A DNA stretch of 64,000 bases. Source: Psychrobacter sp. Choline-02u-9. Lineage in GTDB: Bacteria > Pseudomonadota > Gammaproteobacteria > Pseudomonadales > Moraxellaceae. The position numbers were made by a program, and so were the translations under genes. The notes under the pieces are model-generated. The model saw only the letters and a program-made list of their open reading frames with translations, made no database searches and was not told the DNA's origin. The stretch lies in assembly GCF_002836505.1 (NCBI RefSeq), contig NZ_PJBF01000058.1:186001-250000 (forward strand). The letters run 5' to 3'. This document shows positions 1-9,268 of this stretch, piece by piece (within the stretch, counting starts at the first letter, position 1; each line of letters begins with the position of its first letter).

Positions 1-26
1 CACGCTTTATTGCATAATAAAGCGTG
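1..26. terminator. Hairpin at the window edge, possible terminator
   Basis: A perfect 11-bp stem (CACGCTTTATT at 1-11, AATAAAGCGTG at 16-26) closes a GCAT loop. A T-rich stretch follows after ten bases on the plus strand. It probably ends a gene lying left of the window. The stem arm resembles that of the hairpin at 4795-4819. Confidence 0.5.
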
Positions 27-306
27 CTAACTGCATTTTTATTGTGTTGTCTATGATAATGAATGGCTGTGAATTTGTAGTATGGAACTGGACATAGTCA
101 TACTATTTAACTGTTATATTACTTAATCTTCATGTGAATTTATAAGTCTGTAGCAATATAAGTCCGACGCAATGCTTTTTTGTACGACTCGCAACTCTCG
201 CTAATGGATATGGCTTACAGACAGTGTCTAAAAGCTAATATTCATCACACATTTATAAACTCGCCAGCAAAATTATCTTTTGCTGTCCGCTTTTGGTTTA
301 TACGCT
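27..306. other. Intergenic region upstream of the permease gene
   Basis: No convincing ORF or RNA gene is visible. It presumably holds the promoter of the permease gene at 307. I could not pick a clear promoter. Confidence 0.4.
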
Positions 307-1434
307 ATGATTGAAAACTGGACAAAAGAATTTATTATTCAGCGCTTATTGGCAATTACGTTGCTAGTGGTGCTGTTCGTATTGTGTTTTCAAGTGGTGC
401 AGTTTTTTATTGTACCAGCGCTGTGGGCAGCGATTTTGGCCTATGTGACCTTTCCTATTTATAATTTCTTTCATGAAAAGGTAAAGCTAAGCCCAGACTT
501 TAGCGCCGCTATTATGACGGTGAGTATTTCACTGATAATTGGTGTGCCAGTGGTTATCGGTGTGTTTATCTTGCAGCAAGAAGCTTTAAGTTTAATCAGT
601 AATTTGATTTACCGTATCAAGGTAGGTTACTTAGATGTGCCTGACTCCCTCAAAGATTTACCTATCATCGGTCAGCAAGTCAAAGACGTACTGTGGCGTA
701 TTAACAAAAACCCAGAAGGGACGCTAGAAGCTTTTCGCATTTGGGTTCAGTCGCATTTATATTACGGCAAAATAGCATTTGATGTGGTGTTCAGTAGTTT
801 GGCCAAACTCGGTATGGCGTTAATGACGCTTTTCTTCTTTTACCGAGATGGCACCAGTCTGGTTCGCCAGATTCGTCAAGCGCTGCGTAACATCATCGGC
901 AATCGTATCGACGGTTACATCGATTCTGTGGGTACAACTACGCGCGCTGTGGTATACGGCATCGGGCTGACGGCATTGGCTCAGGCATTATTGGCTGGTA
1001 TCGGCTATTACTTCGCTGGTGCACCAAGTCCTATTTTATTGACCATTGTTACTTTTATTATTGCCTTGATTCCGTTTGGCACGCCATTCGTTTGGGGCGG
1101 GGTATCGATTTGGCTGTTGAGCCAAGGACATACTGCAGAGGGTATTGGATTGGCACTATGGGGTGTACTGGTAATTAGCTGGGTGGATAATTTGATTCGT
1201 CCTATCGTCATTAGCGGCGCGACCAAAATCCCTTTTATCATTATTTTTATTGGTGTATTAGGTGGTCTAACAGCGTTTGGTTTTGTTGGTTTGTTTATTG
1301 GGCCTGTCGTATTGGCTATCGGGCTTGCAGTATGGCGCGAGTGGATATCGCAGCATAAGAATGAGATATTTGCTCAGCAAGAGGTGATGCTTTCTGACTC
1401 TCGTGCGATAGATCCTGTGCACGAACCAGAATAA
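307..1434 (+). CDS. AI-2E family transporter (PerM/YdiK-like permease)
   Basis: A polytopic inner-membrane protein of about 375 residues with some seven or eight hydrophobic segments in the AI-2E/PerM order. There is a pair near the N-terminus, one near residues 55-80, a long soluble middle part, then four or more C-terminal helices. Family members export small molecules or act as Na+/H+ antiporters, and the substrate cannot be told from sequence. The frame is open from a TTG at 280, but the ATG at 307 begins the typical amphipathic start MIENWTKEF, so I prefer it. The tail after about residue 350 is hydrophilic. The stop lies 8 bp before a MITE-like element. Family assignment is firm and substrate unknown. 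Confidence 0.85.
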   Translation: MIENWTKEFIIQRLLAITLLVVLFVLCFQVVQFFIVPALWAAILAYVTFPIYNFFHEKVKLSPDFSAAIMTVSISLIIGVPVVIGVFILQQEALSLISNLIYRIKVGYLDVPDSLKDLPIIGQQVKDVLWRINKNPEGTLEAFRIWVQSHLYYGKIAFDVVFSSLAKLGMALMTLFFFYRDGTSLVRQIRQALRNIIGNRIDGYIDSVGTTTRAVVYGIGLTALAQALLAGIGYYFAGAPSPILLTIVTFIIALIPFGTPFVWGGVSIWLLSQGHTAEGIGLALWGVLVISWVDNLIRPIVISGATKIPFIIIFIGVLGGLTAFGFVGLFIGPVVLAIGLAVWREWISQHKNEIFAQQEVMLSDSRAIDPVHEPE

Positions 1435-1442
1435 TGAGTCAT

Positions 1443-1616
1443 TAGGGCGTGTCTTCAATTCACCCGATGGCCATCTAAATGGCCTAAAAATGGCTAAATT
1501 TTGCCAAACATCGTCAAATAGCTATTTAATATCCTGATATTATCTACGCTATTTTTCTTGTTTGACGGCAATTTATCTTATTTTTATCTCCATTTTTGAA
1601 ATGAAGACACGCCCTA
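1443..1616 (+). mobile_element. MITE-like element, copy 1 (174 bp)
   Basis: A non-coding, AT-rich block bounded by 15-bp terminal inverted repeats. TAGGGCGTGTCTTCA is at 1443-1457 and its exact complement at 1602-1616. The same 174-bp length and closely similar interior recur in reverse orientation at 42173-42346. No ORF of useful size is inside, so it would need a transposase in trans. The TA at each end could be a target duplication. It separates the permease gene from pdxB. Confidence 0.8.
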
Positions 1617-1657
1617 GAAAATACGATGTAAAAAATTATCGATAGAGATGATGAATA

Positions 1658-2824
1658 ATGACAAATGAGAATATGGCAGATTCGACGAATAATAAGACCG
1701 ATAAATTAAGTACAATTAAAAATATCACTATTTTAGCGGATAGCAACATCGCCAGTCTGAATGATTTTTTTAATGATGCTATGCTTGGTCAGCTGACTGA
1801 GCATACGGTTGAGATTATTACTGTCGCTGGTCGAGATATTGATGCAGCGCTACTTACCGAAGTACAGCCAGATGTGCTGCTGATACGCTCTGTGACGAAA
1901 GTAAATGAAGCGCTATTGGCTGACAATAACAGCGTGCAGTTTGTTGGGTCTGCGACTATTGGTACCGACCATGTAGATCAAGATTATCTAGCGTCTCGCA
2001 ATATCACTTTTGCCAATGCGGCTGGTTGTAGCAAGCATTCTGTGGCTCAGTATGTGTTGACGGCTGTTTTTACTTTGTGTCCGCAGTATTGGCAGCAGTC
2101 GGCGTCATTAACCTTAGGTATCATTGGCCTTGGCAATATCGGCAGTACACTTGCTCAATATGCCTATGATCTGGGTTGGCAGGTGCTAGGTTATGATCCC
2201 CTGTTGCCAGCCTCTAAAACTAACAATGCTAGCTTGGAGCAGGTACTTAGCCAAAGTGACGTAGTTAGTCTGCATGTGCCTTTGACTAATGAGAAGAATG
2301 CGACGAATCCTAAAGGTAGTGATTACCCAACACGTCATCTGATTAATGCAGCTGCATTGGCAATGATGCCTGCGGATACGATATTGATTAATAGTGCGCG
2401 CGGGCCTGTGATTGAGGAAAGCGCGCTTGAAGCAGATATTGAGTGTACTGGACGACAAGTGGTGCTAGATGTGTTTGAGCATGAGCCAGAAGTCGCAGTA
2501 AGCTTATTATCCAAACTCGCTATTGCCACACCGCATATCGCTGGCTATACACTAGAAGGTAAGCTACGTGGCACACAAATGATTTATGATGCCTTGTGTG
2601 AAAAATTAGCGATACCTCCAGCTCAATCTATGTCCAATCTGCTACCGCTAAATATGTTCTTATGGTCTGAATTAAAATCATATCCAGACAGACTGCCAAA
2701 GTTTTATGACATCATGCAAGATGATACCTCGTTACGAAATAAAGCAGTTGATGGGCAAGTAAGTGGTGCTGACTTCGACGGTCTGAGACGTGATTATAAC
2801 TTGCGCCGTGAGTGGCAGTTTTAA
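1658..2824 (+). CDS. pdxB: Erythronate-4-phosphate dehydrogenase
   Basis: A D-2-hydroxyacid dehydrogenase of 388 residues that oxidises 4-phosphoerythronate with NAD in the DXP-dependent route to pyridoxal phosphate. Visible features are the substrate-domain segment VQFVGSATIGTDHVD, the Rossmann turn GIIGLGNIGS, the SARGPVIEE active-site stretch and the catalytic-His segment ATPHIAGYTLEGK, which is typical of PdxB. A C-terminal PdxB dimerisation domain of about 100 residues follows. The first 20 or so residues (MTNENMADSTNNKTDK) extend beyond the usual family start; an internal ATG at 1673 is an alternative. It stands alone, 50 bp ahead of epmA, and the two may be cotranscribed. Confidence 0.9.
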   Translation: MTNENMADSTNNKTDKLSTIKNITILADSNIASLNDFFNDAMLGQLTEHTVEIITVAGRDIDAALLTEVQPDVLLIRSVTKVNEALLADNNSVQFVGSATIGTDHVDQDYLASRNITFANAAGCSKHSVAQYVLTAVFTLCPQYWQQSASLTLGIIGLGNIGSTLAQYAYDLGWQVLGYDPLLPASKTNNASLEQVLSQSDVVSLHVPLTNEKNATNPKGSDYPTRHLINAAALAMMPADTILINSARGPVIEESALEADIECTGRQVVLDVFEHEPEVAVSLLSKLAIATPHIAGYTLEGKLRGTQMIYDALCEKLAIPPAQSMSNLLPLNMFLWSELKSYPDRLPKFYDIMQDDTSLRNKAVDGQVSGADFDGLRRDYNLRREWQF

Positions 2825-2874
2825 TTAAACAAGATACTGAGCAACCAATTATTCATCAGTCGCAGTAGAGCCCA

Positions 2875-3903
2875 ATGACTCAAGCAAATAACATTTCTTC
2901 GCAGCCTATTACTTCTCAGCCTAGCTACGCGCCAACCATGACACTTACGATGGCACAACAGCGCGCGCAATTCGTCAGCAATATTCGTCAGTTTTTTACC
3001 AGTCGACAAGTGCTGGAAGTGCAAACACCGCTATTATCCCAAGCAGGCAACACAGACACTTTTTTGCAGTCTGTAGCAGCTCATGTGACCTATCAAGACC
3101 GTCCGCGCACTTATTATCTGCATACCTCGCCTGAGTTTGCAATGAAGCGTTTATTAGCCAGCTGGCAAGTACCTATTTATCAGATTTGTCCTGTCTTTCG
3201 TGATAATGAAATAGGTACGCGTCATAATATTGAATTTACGATGCTTGAATGGTATCAACCGAATTATAGTCTGGACGAGATAGCAACTGAACTTAATGAG
3301 TTGTTAGAAGCGCTTTATGGTCATTCTGTTGTGATGAGTCATTATCGCTATGTCGATGCCTTTATGGACTTCGTGGGTATACATCCATTGACAGCGAGTT
3401 TAACTGCATTGCAAGCCGTGGCAGAAGATATGGGTTTGACAGGATTTAATTTTAATAATACTGATGATAGCGAAGAAAATCGTCGCCAGAGCTGGTTAGA
3501 TTTGTTATTCAGTCACGTCGTAGAGCCAAACCTAGGTCATGATTTGCCGACATTGATTATAGAGTATCCACCTGCGACCGCTGCGTTAGCGAAAACCGCT
3601 ATGGATAAAGACGGTAATAAAATTGCAAAACGTTTTGAGCTGTATATTAATGGCGTTGAGATCGCCAATGCTTATGATGAATTAGCAGATGGTCAAGCAC
3701 TGCGCGACCGTTTTGCACAAGACAATCAATTACGTGCGCGTCATAACCTACCTCAAATGCCAATTGATGAGCATCTATTAGCCGCATCCAATGATTTGAT
3801 GCCATGTAGCGGTATCGCAGTTGGTATGGATAGATTGCTAATGGTTTTAACAGGTGCAAGCAGCTTAGAAGAAGTCATCCCTTTTCCCAGTGGGCAAGCA
3901 TGA
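2875..3903 (+). CDS. epmA: Elongation factor P beta-lysylation enzyme (EF-P--lysine ligase)
   Basis: A class II lysyl-tRNA-synthetase paralogue of 342 residues without the anticodon-binding domain, as in PoxA/GenX/EpmA. It activates (R)-beta-lysine and attaches it to a lysine of EF-P. Class II motif 2 is visible (QICPVFRDNEIGTRHNIEFT, about residues 103-122). So is motif 3 near the end (GIAVGMDRLLMVL), and the HTSPEFAMKRLL segment is typical. EpmA normally needs EpmB and EF-P, and neither gene is nearby. The first 25 or so residues are Ser/Gln-rich and the ATG at 2938 is an alternative start. The SD upstream of 2875 is weak. Confidence 0.9.
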   Translation: MTQANNISSQPITSQPSYAPTMTLTMAQQRAQFVSNIRQFFTSRQVLEVQTPLLSQAGNTDTFLQSVAAHVTYQDRPRTYYLHTSPEFAMKRLLASWQVPIYQICPVFRDNEIGTRHNIEFTMLEWYQPNYSLDEIATELNELLEALYGHSVVMSHYRYVDAFMDFVGIHPLTASLTALQAVAEDMGLTGFNFNNTDDSEENRRQSWLDLLFSHVVEPNLGHDLPTLIIEYPPATAALAKTAMDKDGNKIAKRFELYINGVEIANAYDELADGQALRDRFAQDNQLRARHNLPQMPIDEHLLAASNDLMPCSGIAVGMDRLLMVLTGASSLEEVIPFPSGQA

Positions 3904-3946
3904 TTGAAAGAGCTTTTTTCGATTAGTTGTAATCTAAATATATAAT

Positions 3947-4002
3947 AAAAAGGTCGTTGCCGATTTACCAATTAGATATTGGCGAATCGATAACGACCTT
4001 TT
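3947..4002. terminator. Bidirectional terminator between convergent genes
   Basis: Arms AAAAGGTCGTT (from 3947) and AACGACCTTTT (to 4002) pair around an internal loop that can itself pair imperfectly. It lies between epmA (+) and the SDR gene (-), and A and T runs on the two sides suit both directions. Confidence 0.75.
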
Positions 4003-4060
4003 GTATTGGCTGCTTCTAAAATCTAGCATCCACAACCAATTTTGCTAATACTAAATTTAT

Positions 4061-4702
4061 TTATACCGTAGCAACTGCTTCATTGATATCGATATCACCA
4101 TTATGTAGATTGAATACCTTACCTATGGTGTTATCCGCTGTGAGTACAGCAGCCAATGTTGTCGCTACATCTTCGATGGCATTCTCACCAGAGCTGGTAT
4201 CATTAATAGTAATTTTACCAGTACCTGCGCGTTCTTTTAGTGCGCCTGGCTGTACAATAGTGTAATCCAGCGAGCTGTTATTCACTAACCAGTGATCTGC
4301 GTAGTGTTTAGAGATGTAGTATTCTTTTAGGTCCGAAATACCTGGGTTTTCATCCCATTTGTCAGTTTCTAATGAAAAGACTGAGCTCAGCATAATATAA
4401 CGTTTAATGCCTTTATCTTGTGCAGCCTGCATCGTTTTTACAGCACCATGCAAGTCAACTTCTAAGACGTTTTTACCACCAGATCCTGCAACAAAGTAAA
4501 TAGCCTCAATATCCTGATCCAATTGTTTATCAATAGAGTCTTTACTTGCTGTAATGTCTAAATCTAGCTGGGTATAATTGTCATTATCAAATAACTTTTC
4601 TTTCTGACGAGTCGTGCCAATAACTTGATGATCATCAGCCAATAACTGCTTAACCAAATCACCGCCCACTCGACCACTTGCACCAACGACTAAAATTTTC
4701 AT
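4061..4702 (-). CDS. NAD(P)-binding SDR-type protein (NmrA/YwnB-like)
   Basis: An atypical short-chain dehydrogenase/reductase of about 213 residues. The N-terminal dinucleotide-binding motif GASGRVGGDLV follows beta-strand MKILVV. Then come a DLD segment after strand 3, an IYFVAGSGG segment, and YIMLSSVFS followed by YYISKHYAD, which holds the Tyr/Lys pair. The PGAL segment follows. Such proteins are NAD(P)H sensors or reductases of unknown substrate. An in-frame ATG lies six bases upstream at 4708, but AGGAA is spaced properly only for the ATG at 4702. It is monocistronic and convergent with epmA. Confidence 0.8.
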   Translation of the reverse strand: MKILVVGASGRVGGDLVKQLLADDHQVIGTTRQKEKLFDNDNYTQLDLDITASKDSIDKQLDQDIEAIYFVAGSGGKNVLEVDLHGAVKTMQAAQDKGIKRYIMLSSVFSLETDKWDENPGISDLKEYYISKHYADHWLVNNSSLDYTIVQPGALKERAGTGKITINDTSSGENAIEDVATTLAAVLTADNTIGKVFNLHNGDIDINEAVATV

Positions 4703-4794
4703 AATCATTCCTATTCTTATTTAAATGCTATTTTTTGAATTATTCAGTAAGTTTATTTATCTTAAAAACTGAATATAGAGTAACAAAGATAGGT

Positions 4795-4819
4795 AGCACG
4801 CTTCGTTATAAAGCGTGCT
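4795..4819. other. Short stem-loop
   Basis: A perfect 9-bp stem, AGCACGCTT/AAGCGTGCT, with a 7-base loop and no clear T run. It lies between the DUF188 gene (-) and the start of the SDR gene (-) and may end the purE-purK-DUF188 transcript. Confidence 0.4.
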
Positions 4820-4937
4820 GATTGAATAGTGTTTGGTTATAGAGTGTATACAGTTTGCAAGGAAGCAAACGTTGGCTAAATAATGTTACTTAATAGAAGA
4901 CAGGATGGGTAGGCGTCAGATAGAACGATAAAAGGCA

Positions 4938-5387
4938 TTAACGAACCAAGCGATTGAGACCGTCGGCAAAGGCTTTTTTATCCCGATCGCCGTAAGGTTT
5001 TTGACCGCTCATTTCTTGCAATTCTAGGACGCCAGTACCGCGCATGGTATCCATAAAGTCGCGCATATTGAGCTTTTGCTTGATGTTGTTTTTGTCGTAG
5101 ACCACGCCGCGCGTTGTCAGTACCATACCACCTTTATCCAAAATATCATTGGCTAAGGGGATATCGCTAGTGATAGCCAAGTCACCAGCCTGTATCTGCT
5201 CAACGATATAATCATCAGCTTTGTCGAATCCTGACGGTACGACAGTCATAACAAGTAGAGGCGACTTGCGTAGCTTAATCGGCTGATTGGCCACAAATAT
5301 GGCCATGGTCTTGGTACGTTCAGCCGTTTTAATAATCAAATCTTTGGCAGTCAATGGTACCGAGTCTGCGTCCACCCAAATCTGCAT
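4938..5387 (-). CDS. UPF0178 / DUF188 family protein (YaiI-like)
   Basis: A 149-residue protein of the YaiI/YqxD family, recognised by the start IWVDADSVPLTAKDLIIKTAERT and by GFDKADDYIV and the GDLAITSDIPLANDILDKG segment, a PIN-like acidic pattern. The function is not established; the Asp set suggests a nuclease-like fold. Its start codon overlaps the purK stop by one base (TAATG), so translation is probably coupled to purK. Length is normal for the family. Confidence 0.88.
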   Translation of the reverse strand: MQIWVDADSVPLTAKDLIIKTAERTKTMAIFVANQPIKLRKSPLLVMTVVPSGFDKADDYIVEQIQAGDLAITSDIPLANDILDKGGMVLTTRGVVYDKNNIKQKLNMRDFMDTMRGTGVLELQEMSGQKPYGDRDKKAFADGLNRLVR

Positions 5388-6763
5388 TATTTCTTGGCCT
5401 TCTCAGATTTTAATGGAGTAGTAGTCAGGCTGTCTGCTTGACTGTCTTTAGTGTCTAGATTATCAACTGTGGCATCGTTTTGAACACTGTTCTGAGTACT
5501 GTTCTTAGCATTATTCTTAGCATCGACGTCTGCTTTACTAGGCTGAGTATCCACGCTTGCATATTCTTTATCTAGACCAACCTTGTTTGGCAAGATAGCA
5601 ACCAATTTTGCCATAGCAGGCTCTAAATCAGTCACGTCGTTAGGCATTAAGGTGATATGAGCAATCTTGCGATCGTCACGCTCAGCCTTATGATAGCTAT
5701 GGTAATGAGCGCCATCGATGTTTAGTACTGCACTAATATCAGGATATTGACCCAGCACATTTACCATAATCGCAGGATGCACGTTATCTGTATCGCCTAA
5801 TGGCAAGTTGACCACGGCACGGATATGATTCTCAAACTGACTGGTAATAGCGCCTTCGATACTCCAGTGTCCAGAGTTGTGTACCCGTGGTGCGATCTCA
5901 TTCGCCAGTATCGCGTTGTGACCGCGAGCATCTTTGGTGACGAATAATTCAAGCGCCATAACGCCAACATAATCCAAATGGTTCATGATTTTGGTGATAG
6001 CGTCTGTTGCTTGTTGAAACAGGTGACTCGTGCCAACAGCAGGTGCTTGAGTCTTGGCTAGTATACCGTTGTGATGATGGTTTTCGACCAAATCGTAACA
6101 GCGTACCTGACCATTTTGTGCTCTTGCTGCAATGATAGAGACTTCACGACTAAAGTTAATAAAACCTTCAGCAATTAACGGCGCAGGTGTTGGCGTAAGT
6201 GAGCCTTTACCACTGACAGCGTCCTTTAAATCTAGCCAAGCAGCTTTAATATCACTGTCTTGCTTGATAACGAACTGACCTTTGCCATCGTAACCACCTC
6301 GGCTGGTTTTTAGAACGATAGGCAGTCCTAACTCTTTACAAGCGTGCTTGAGCTCAGCTTCAGAATTTACTTCCATAAATGGCACGGTTGCGATATCAAG
6401 TGTGTTGAACATCTGTTTTTCTTTTAGACGATCTTGAGCGATATCAAGCGCAATCAGCGGTGGGAACATGCCTTGCTTGCTGCCAGACTTTGACAAGCTA
6501 ACCAGCTGCTCGACTGTAGATGTTGGCGTGTTTTCAAACTCTAACGTAAAGACATCCGCTGCTGCGATAAAGTCTTCTAATTGATCGCTATGAAAGACAC
6601 GACCGTATAAGCTGGCAGGGCATTCTGGATTGTCTTCTAAGAATACACATTGGTAACCCAGTGGCATGGCGGCTTCGGCAAGCATCATACCAAGCTGACC
6701 ACCGCCTAAAATACCGATGGTACGAATGGTTTGGGTAACAGGATAAGCGTTTGCTGTAGTCAT
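5387..6763 (-). CDS. purK: N5-carboxyaminoimidazole ribonucleotide synthase
   Basis: The ATP-grasp enzyme that makes N5-CAIR from AIR, bicarbonate and ATP in purine synthesis, acting just before PurE. Visible are the N-terminal ILGGGQLGMMLAEAA, the nucleotide-binding loop KTSRGGYDGKGQ, and the metal-binding NEIAPRVHNSGHW segment. The core ends near residue 403. A low-complexity tail of about 55 residues rich in Asn, Asp, Thr, Gln and Lys follows (404-458), which the usual 355-390-residue PurK lacks. It lies 197 bp downstream of purE on the same strand and overlaps the DUF188 gene by one base. Confidence 0.95.
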   Translation of the reverse strand: MTTANAYPVTQTIRTIGILGGGQLGMMLAEAAMPLGYQCVFLEDNPECPASLYGRVFHSDQLEDFIAAADVFTLEFENTPTSTVEQLVSLSKSGSKQGMFPPLIALDIAQDRLKEKQMFNTLDIATVPFMEVNSEAELKHACKELGLPIVLKTSRGGYDGKGQFVIKQDSDIKAAWLDLKDAVSGKGSLTPTPAPLIAEGFINFSREVSIIAARAQNGQVRCYDLVENHHHNGILAKTQAPAVGTSHLFQQATDAITKIMNHLDYVGVMALELFVTKDARGHNAILANEIAPRVHNSGHWSIEGAITSQFENHIRAVVNLPLGDTDNVHPAIMVNVLGQYPDISAVLNIDGAHYHSYHKAERDDRKIAHITLMPNDVTDLEPAMAKLVAILPNKVGLDKEYASVDTQPSKADVDAKNNAKNSTQNSVQNDATVDNLDTKDSQADSLTTTPLKSEKAKK

Positions 6764-6960
6764 GGCAGGCTCTTTGAATAAAAGTGAATAAGGTGTTTGG
6801 GCTATTAAAATCTAAAATTCAATGGGTGAAAATAGGAAAAGGTGCACTGTATGCACCTTATCTCTACTCGAAATTGCTTAAAAATATACAGTGATAGCTT
6901 CAATCGTTAAGCTATAAATATAAAAGACGCTGCTATAAAAGCCGATCGACTTATATCTAC

Positions 6961-7512
6961 CTAAGGATTGATAATACCTGGTGTTGGGCTAGCAAGAATA
7001 GTCTCAGTCTGAGACTGGCGCATTTGATCAAGCTTGGTAGCGATCGTATCATCATGCAATGCCAATACTTGAATTGCAAGTAGAGCAGCATTATAAGCAC
7101 CAGCAGTACCAATCGCCAAAGTACCAACAGCGACGCCTTTTGGCATTTGTACGATAGACAGTAGACTATCCCAACCGCTCAACATAGATGACTTTACAGG
7201 GACACCAAAGACAGGTAGCGGCGTTTGACTGGCACACATACCTGGGAGATGAGCGGCACCGCCTGCACCAGCAATGATCACTTGTAGACCGTTGTCTTTT
7301 GCACTTTTGGCGTAATCAAATAGTCTATCAGGTGTACGGTGGGCAGAAACCACTTCACACTCAAAGGCAATATCAAAGTCTGCTAGCAATTGTGCCGCGG
7401 CACTCATGGTCGCCCAATCAGATTGCGAACCCATGATAATGCCGACTTTTGGCTGACCAGCAGGAGAGGTAATTGGACCGTTCTGGTTAGCAGCAGTATT
7501 CGTGGTGCTCAT
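6961..7512 (-). CDS. purE: N5-carboxyaminoimidazole ribonucleotide mutase
   Basis: A 183-residue class I PurE that converts N5-CAIR to CAIR. The signature segments are [25 protein letters not shown] and the [10 protein letters not shown] loop carrying the catalytic His. About 20 extra N-terminal residues ([17 protein letters not shown]) precede the domain. GAGGATATCC supplies a good SD before the ATG. It is the first gene of the purE-purK-DUF188 group; the 197-bp gap to purK may hold a second promoter or processing site. Confidence 0.95.
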   Translation of the reverse strand: MSTTNTAANQNGPITSPAGQPKVGIIMGSQSDWATMSAAAQLLADFDIAFECEVVSAHRTPDRLFDYAKSAKDNGLQVIIAGAGGAAHLPGMCASQTPLPVFGVPVKSSMLSGWDSLLSIVQMPKGVAVGTLAIGTAGAYNAALLAIQVLALHDDTIATKLDQMRQSQTETILASPTPGIINP

Positions 7513-7619
7513 GATTGGATATCCTCAAAAAGACCATCATACAAAAATTTTGCTACACTCGTAAAGCCAAGTTTGACTTTTAATACTGGTATGGCGCTAA
7601 TTGCATTGATATCACGATT

Positions 7620-8576
7620 TTATATTTGTTTTTCATCGTGATAATGCTGAACAAAGTGATTGGCTGTCAATGGTAATGGTTGCTTGGTATCCAGTTGATA
7701 GCATGTTAGATAGCCGCTATCCACTGCAGCAGAGTAGTCAGTACAGGCAACTTGTGAACTGAGTGGCTCAGGTGTGCCAGTGAGCCAATAGTGCCCGACA
7801 AATACAGGTTTATGAGTTTTTAGTGCAAATTCAATATTTTCAGCCAACGCATCAGGCGGTATTTGTGCCAATGCGGACGATGGAGCACGAGACACTTCAC
7901 GAAGTGTGCGTGTATTTAGCTCATCTAGCCACCAGCGTACTCGTACTCGCGTGCGCTCAGTACCTTCTTTATCTACCATGATGATACCATCAGGCAACCC
8001 TGTCTCAATCCCTTTTAATACTCGTTCTAAAGCATCAAAGGTGATGGTATCTTCTTTAGCGGTTACGATTAGACCTTCAGGGGTTAGGCAGTTATTATCC
8101 GTCAGCAGTGGCTTTAGCACCGCCATACTATCTACATCCCAGCAAGCATGGACGAAACAGGCATAATCTGTCTCAATCCACAGAGGTATCTCATATAAGC
8201 GCTGTAACCAGTATTCGTGCTGCTCTGAGCCGAACGGTATCTCCGCCAAGAACGCTTCATGTTGGCGTTTATGTACCGCATTATGTGAGCGCAGATACAG
8301 GCTAGAATCCTCAGGATCGAGCGTAGCATAAGCCAAGGCATTATATTCATGATTGCCCATCACCGCATCAGCCACGTCTGCGTCTAACATCGCAAAGACA
8401 ATCTCTAATGTGGCCAGTTGCTGTGACCCACGGTCAATCAAATCGCCAATGAATAATGCCTTGTGACCAGCTGGCGGCACAAAATGCTGACCGTTATGCT
8501 CGTAGCCTAATTGGTTTAACAAACCAACGAGCTTGTCTGCATAACCATGAATATCACCGATAATATCTATAATCAT
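7620..8576 (-). CDS. Metallophosphoesterase, calcineurin-like
   Basis: A 318-residue cytosolic phosphoesterase of the PPP type. The metal-binding motifs occur in order: IIGDIHGY (D8, H10), FIGDLIDRG near residue 45, MGNHEYNA near 95, a later CFVHACWD, and GHYWLTG near 265. It resembles diadenosine tetraphosphatase/PrpE or bacterial Ser/Thr phosphatases; the true substrate is not evident. It lies 108 bp upstream of purE on the same strand, with no obvious terminator between, so it could share a transcript. Confidence 0.85.
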   Translation of the reverse strand: MIIDIIGDIHGYADKLVGLLNQLGYEHNGQHFVPPAGHKALFIGDLIDRGSQQLATLEIVFAMLDADVADAVMGNHEYNALAYATLDPEDSSLYLRSHNAVHKRQHEAFLAEIPFGSEQHEYWLQRLYEIPLWIETDYACFVHACWDVDSMAVLKPLLTDNNCLTPEGLIVTAKEDTITFDALERVLKGIETGLPDGIIMVDKEGTERTRVRVRWWLDELNTRTLREVSRAPSSALAQIPPDALAENIEFALKTHKPVFVGHYWLTGTPEPLSSQVACTDYSAAVDSGYLTCYQLDTKQPLPLTANHFVQHYHDEKQI

Positions 8577-8659
8577 AATGAATTATTAAATCTCAAACGT
8601 AAAAGTAAGCAATTTGCTTAATTGCCCTGATTCAAAGAATTTCTATTTGAGAAAACAGT

Positions 8660-9268
8660 TTAAAAACCAGGCGACAATAAAGCATTTATAAAATGGGGTA
8701 GTACTTTAGGTTCTAAAATAATCGTGGCAATGAAGCCAAATGCGCCGCCCCACATATGTGCCATATGATTGATATTTGAGCCACCACGTTTGTCAGCATA
8801 AATACTATAAAATACATAAGCGACGGCAAACAGTATCGCAGGAATGGGAATAATGGCAAATAAGTAAATTCGCTCCCACGGTGCTAGCAAAATAAAGGCA
8901 AATAAGACCGCCGATACACCGCCCGATGCCCCAAGACTTAAGTAACTGGCATTGTCTTTATTTTTAAGATAGCTTGGAATCATGGCTACAACAATAGCCA
9001 ATATATAAAAAACCACAAAACCATAGCCAAACAAAAATGAACGATATAGCCCTTCAATAGCTCGACCAAAGAAGTACAACGTAAACATGTTGAATAGCAG
9101 ATGCATACTGTCGGCATGAATAAAGCCATGCGTGACAAAACGATCCCATTGCCCATTGTTGACTGCTGGCGGGTAAAAAATCAATCGATTAAATAGCGTC
9201 TTGTTTTGCCAAGCCAATAAGCTGACAATAACGGTAATAATGATAATAAGCGTCGTATGGTTTAACAA
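8660..9268 (-). CDS. Rhomboid family intramembrane serine protease
   Basis: A 202-residue membrane protein with about six transmembrane helices. Rhomboid marks are the H-x5-H-x3-N cluster in THGFIHADSMHLLFNMF (helix 2), the catalytic Ser of LGASGGVSA (S115), and the second-dyad His in HMAHMWGGAFGF (H171). It cleaves membrane-protein substrates within the bilayer; the substrate is unknown. It lacks the N-terminal cytosolic domain of E. coli GlpG. It is the minus-strand gene before the metallophosphoesterase, 83 bp away. Confidence 0.93.
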   Translation of the reverse strand: MLNHTTLIIIITVIVSLLAWQNKTLFNRLIFYPPAVNNGQWDRFVTHGFIHADSMHLLFNMFTLYFFGRAIEGLYRSFLFGYGFVVFYILAIVVAMIPSYLKNKDNASYLSLGASGGVSAVLFAFILLAPWERIYLFAIIPIPAILFAVAYVFYSIYADKRGGSNINHMAHMWGGAFGFIATIILEPKVLPHFINALLSPGF

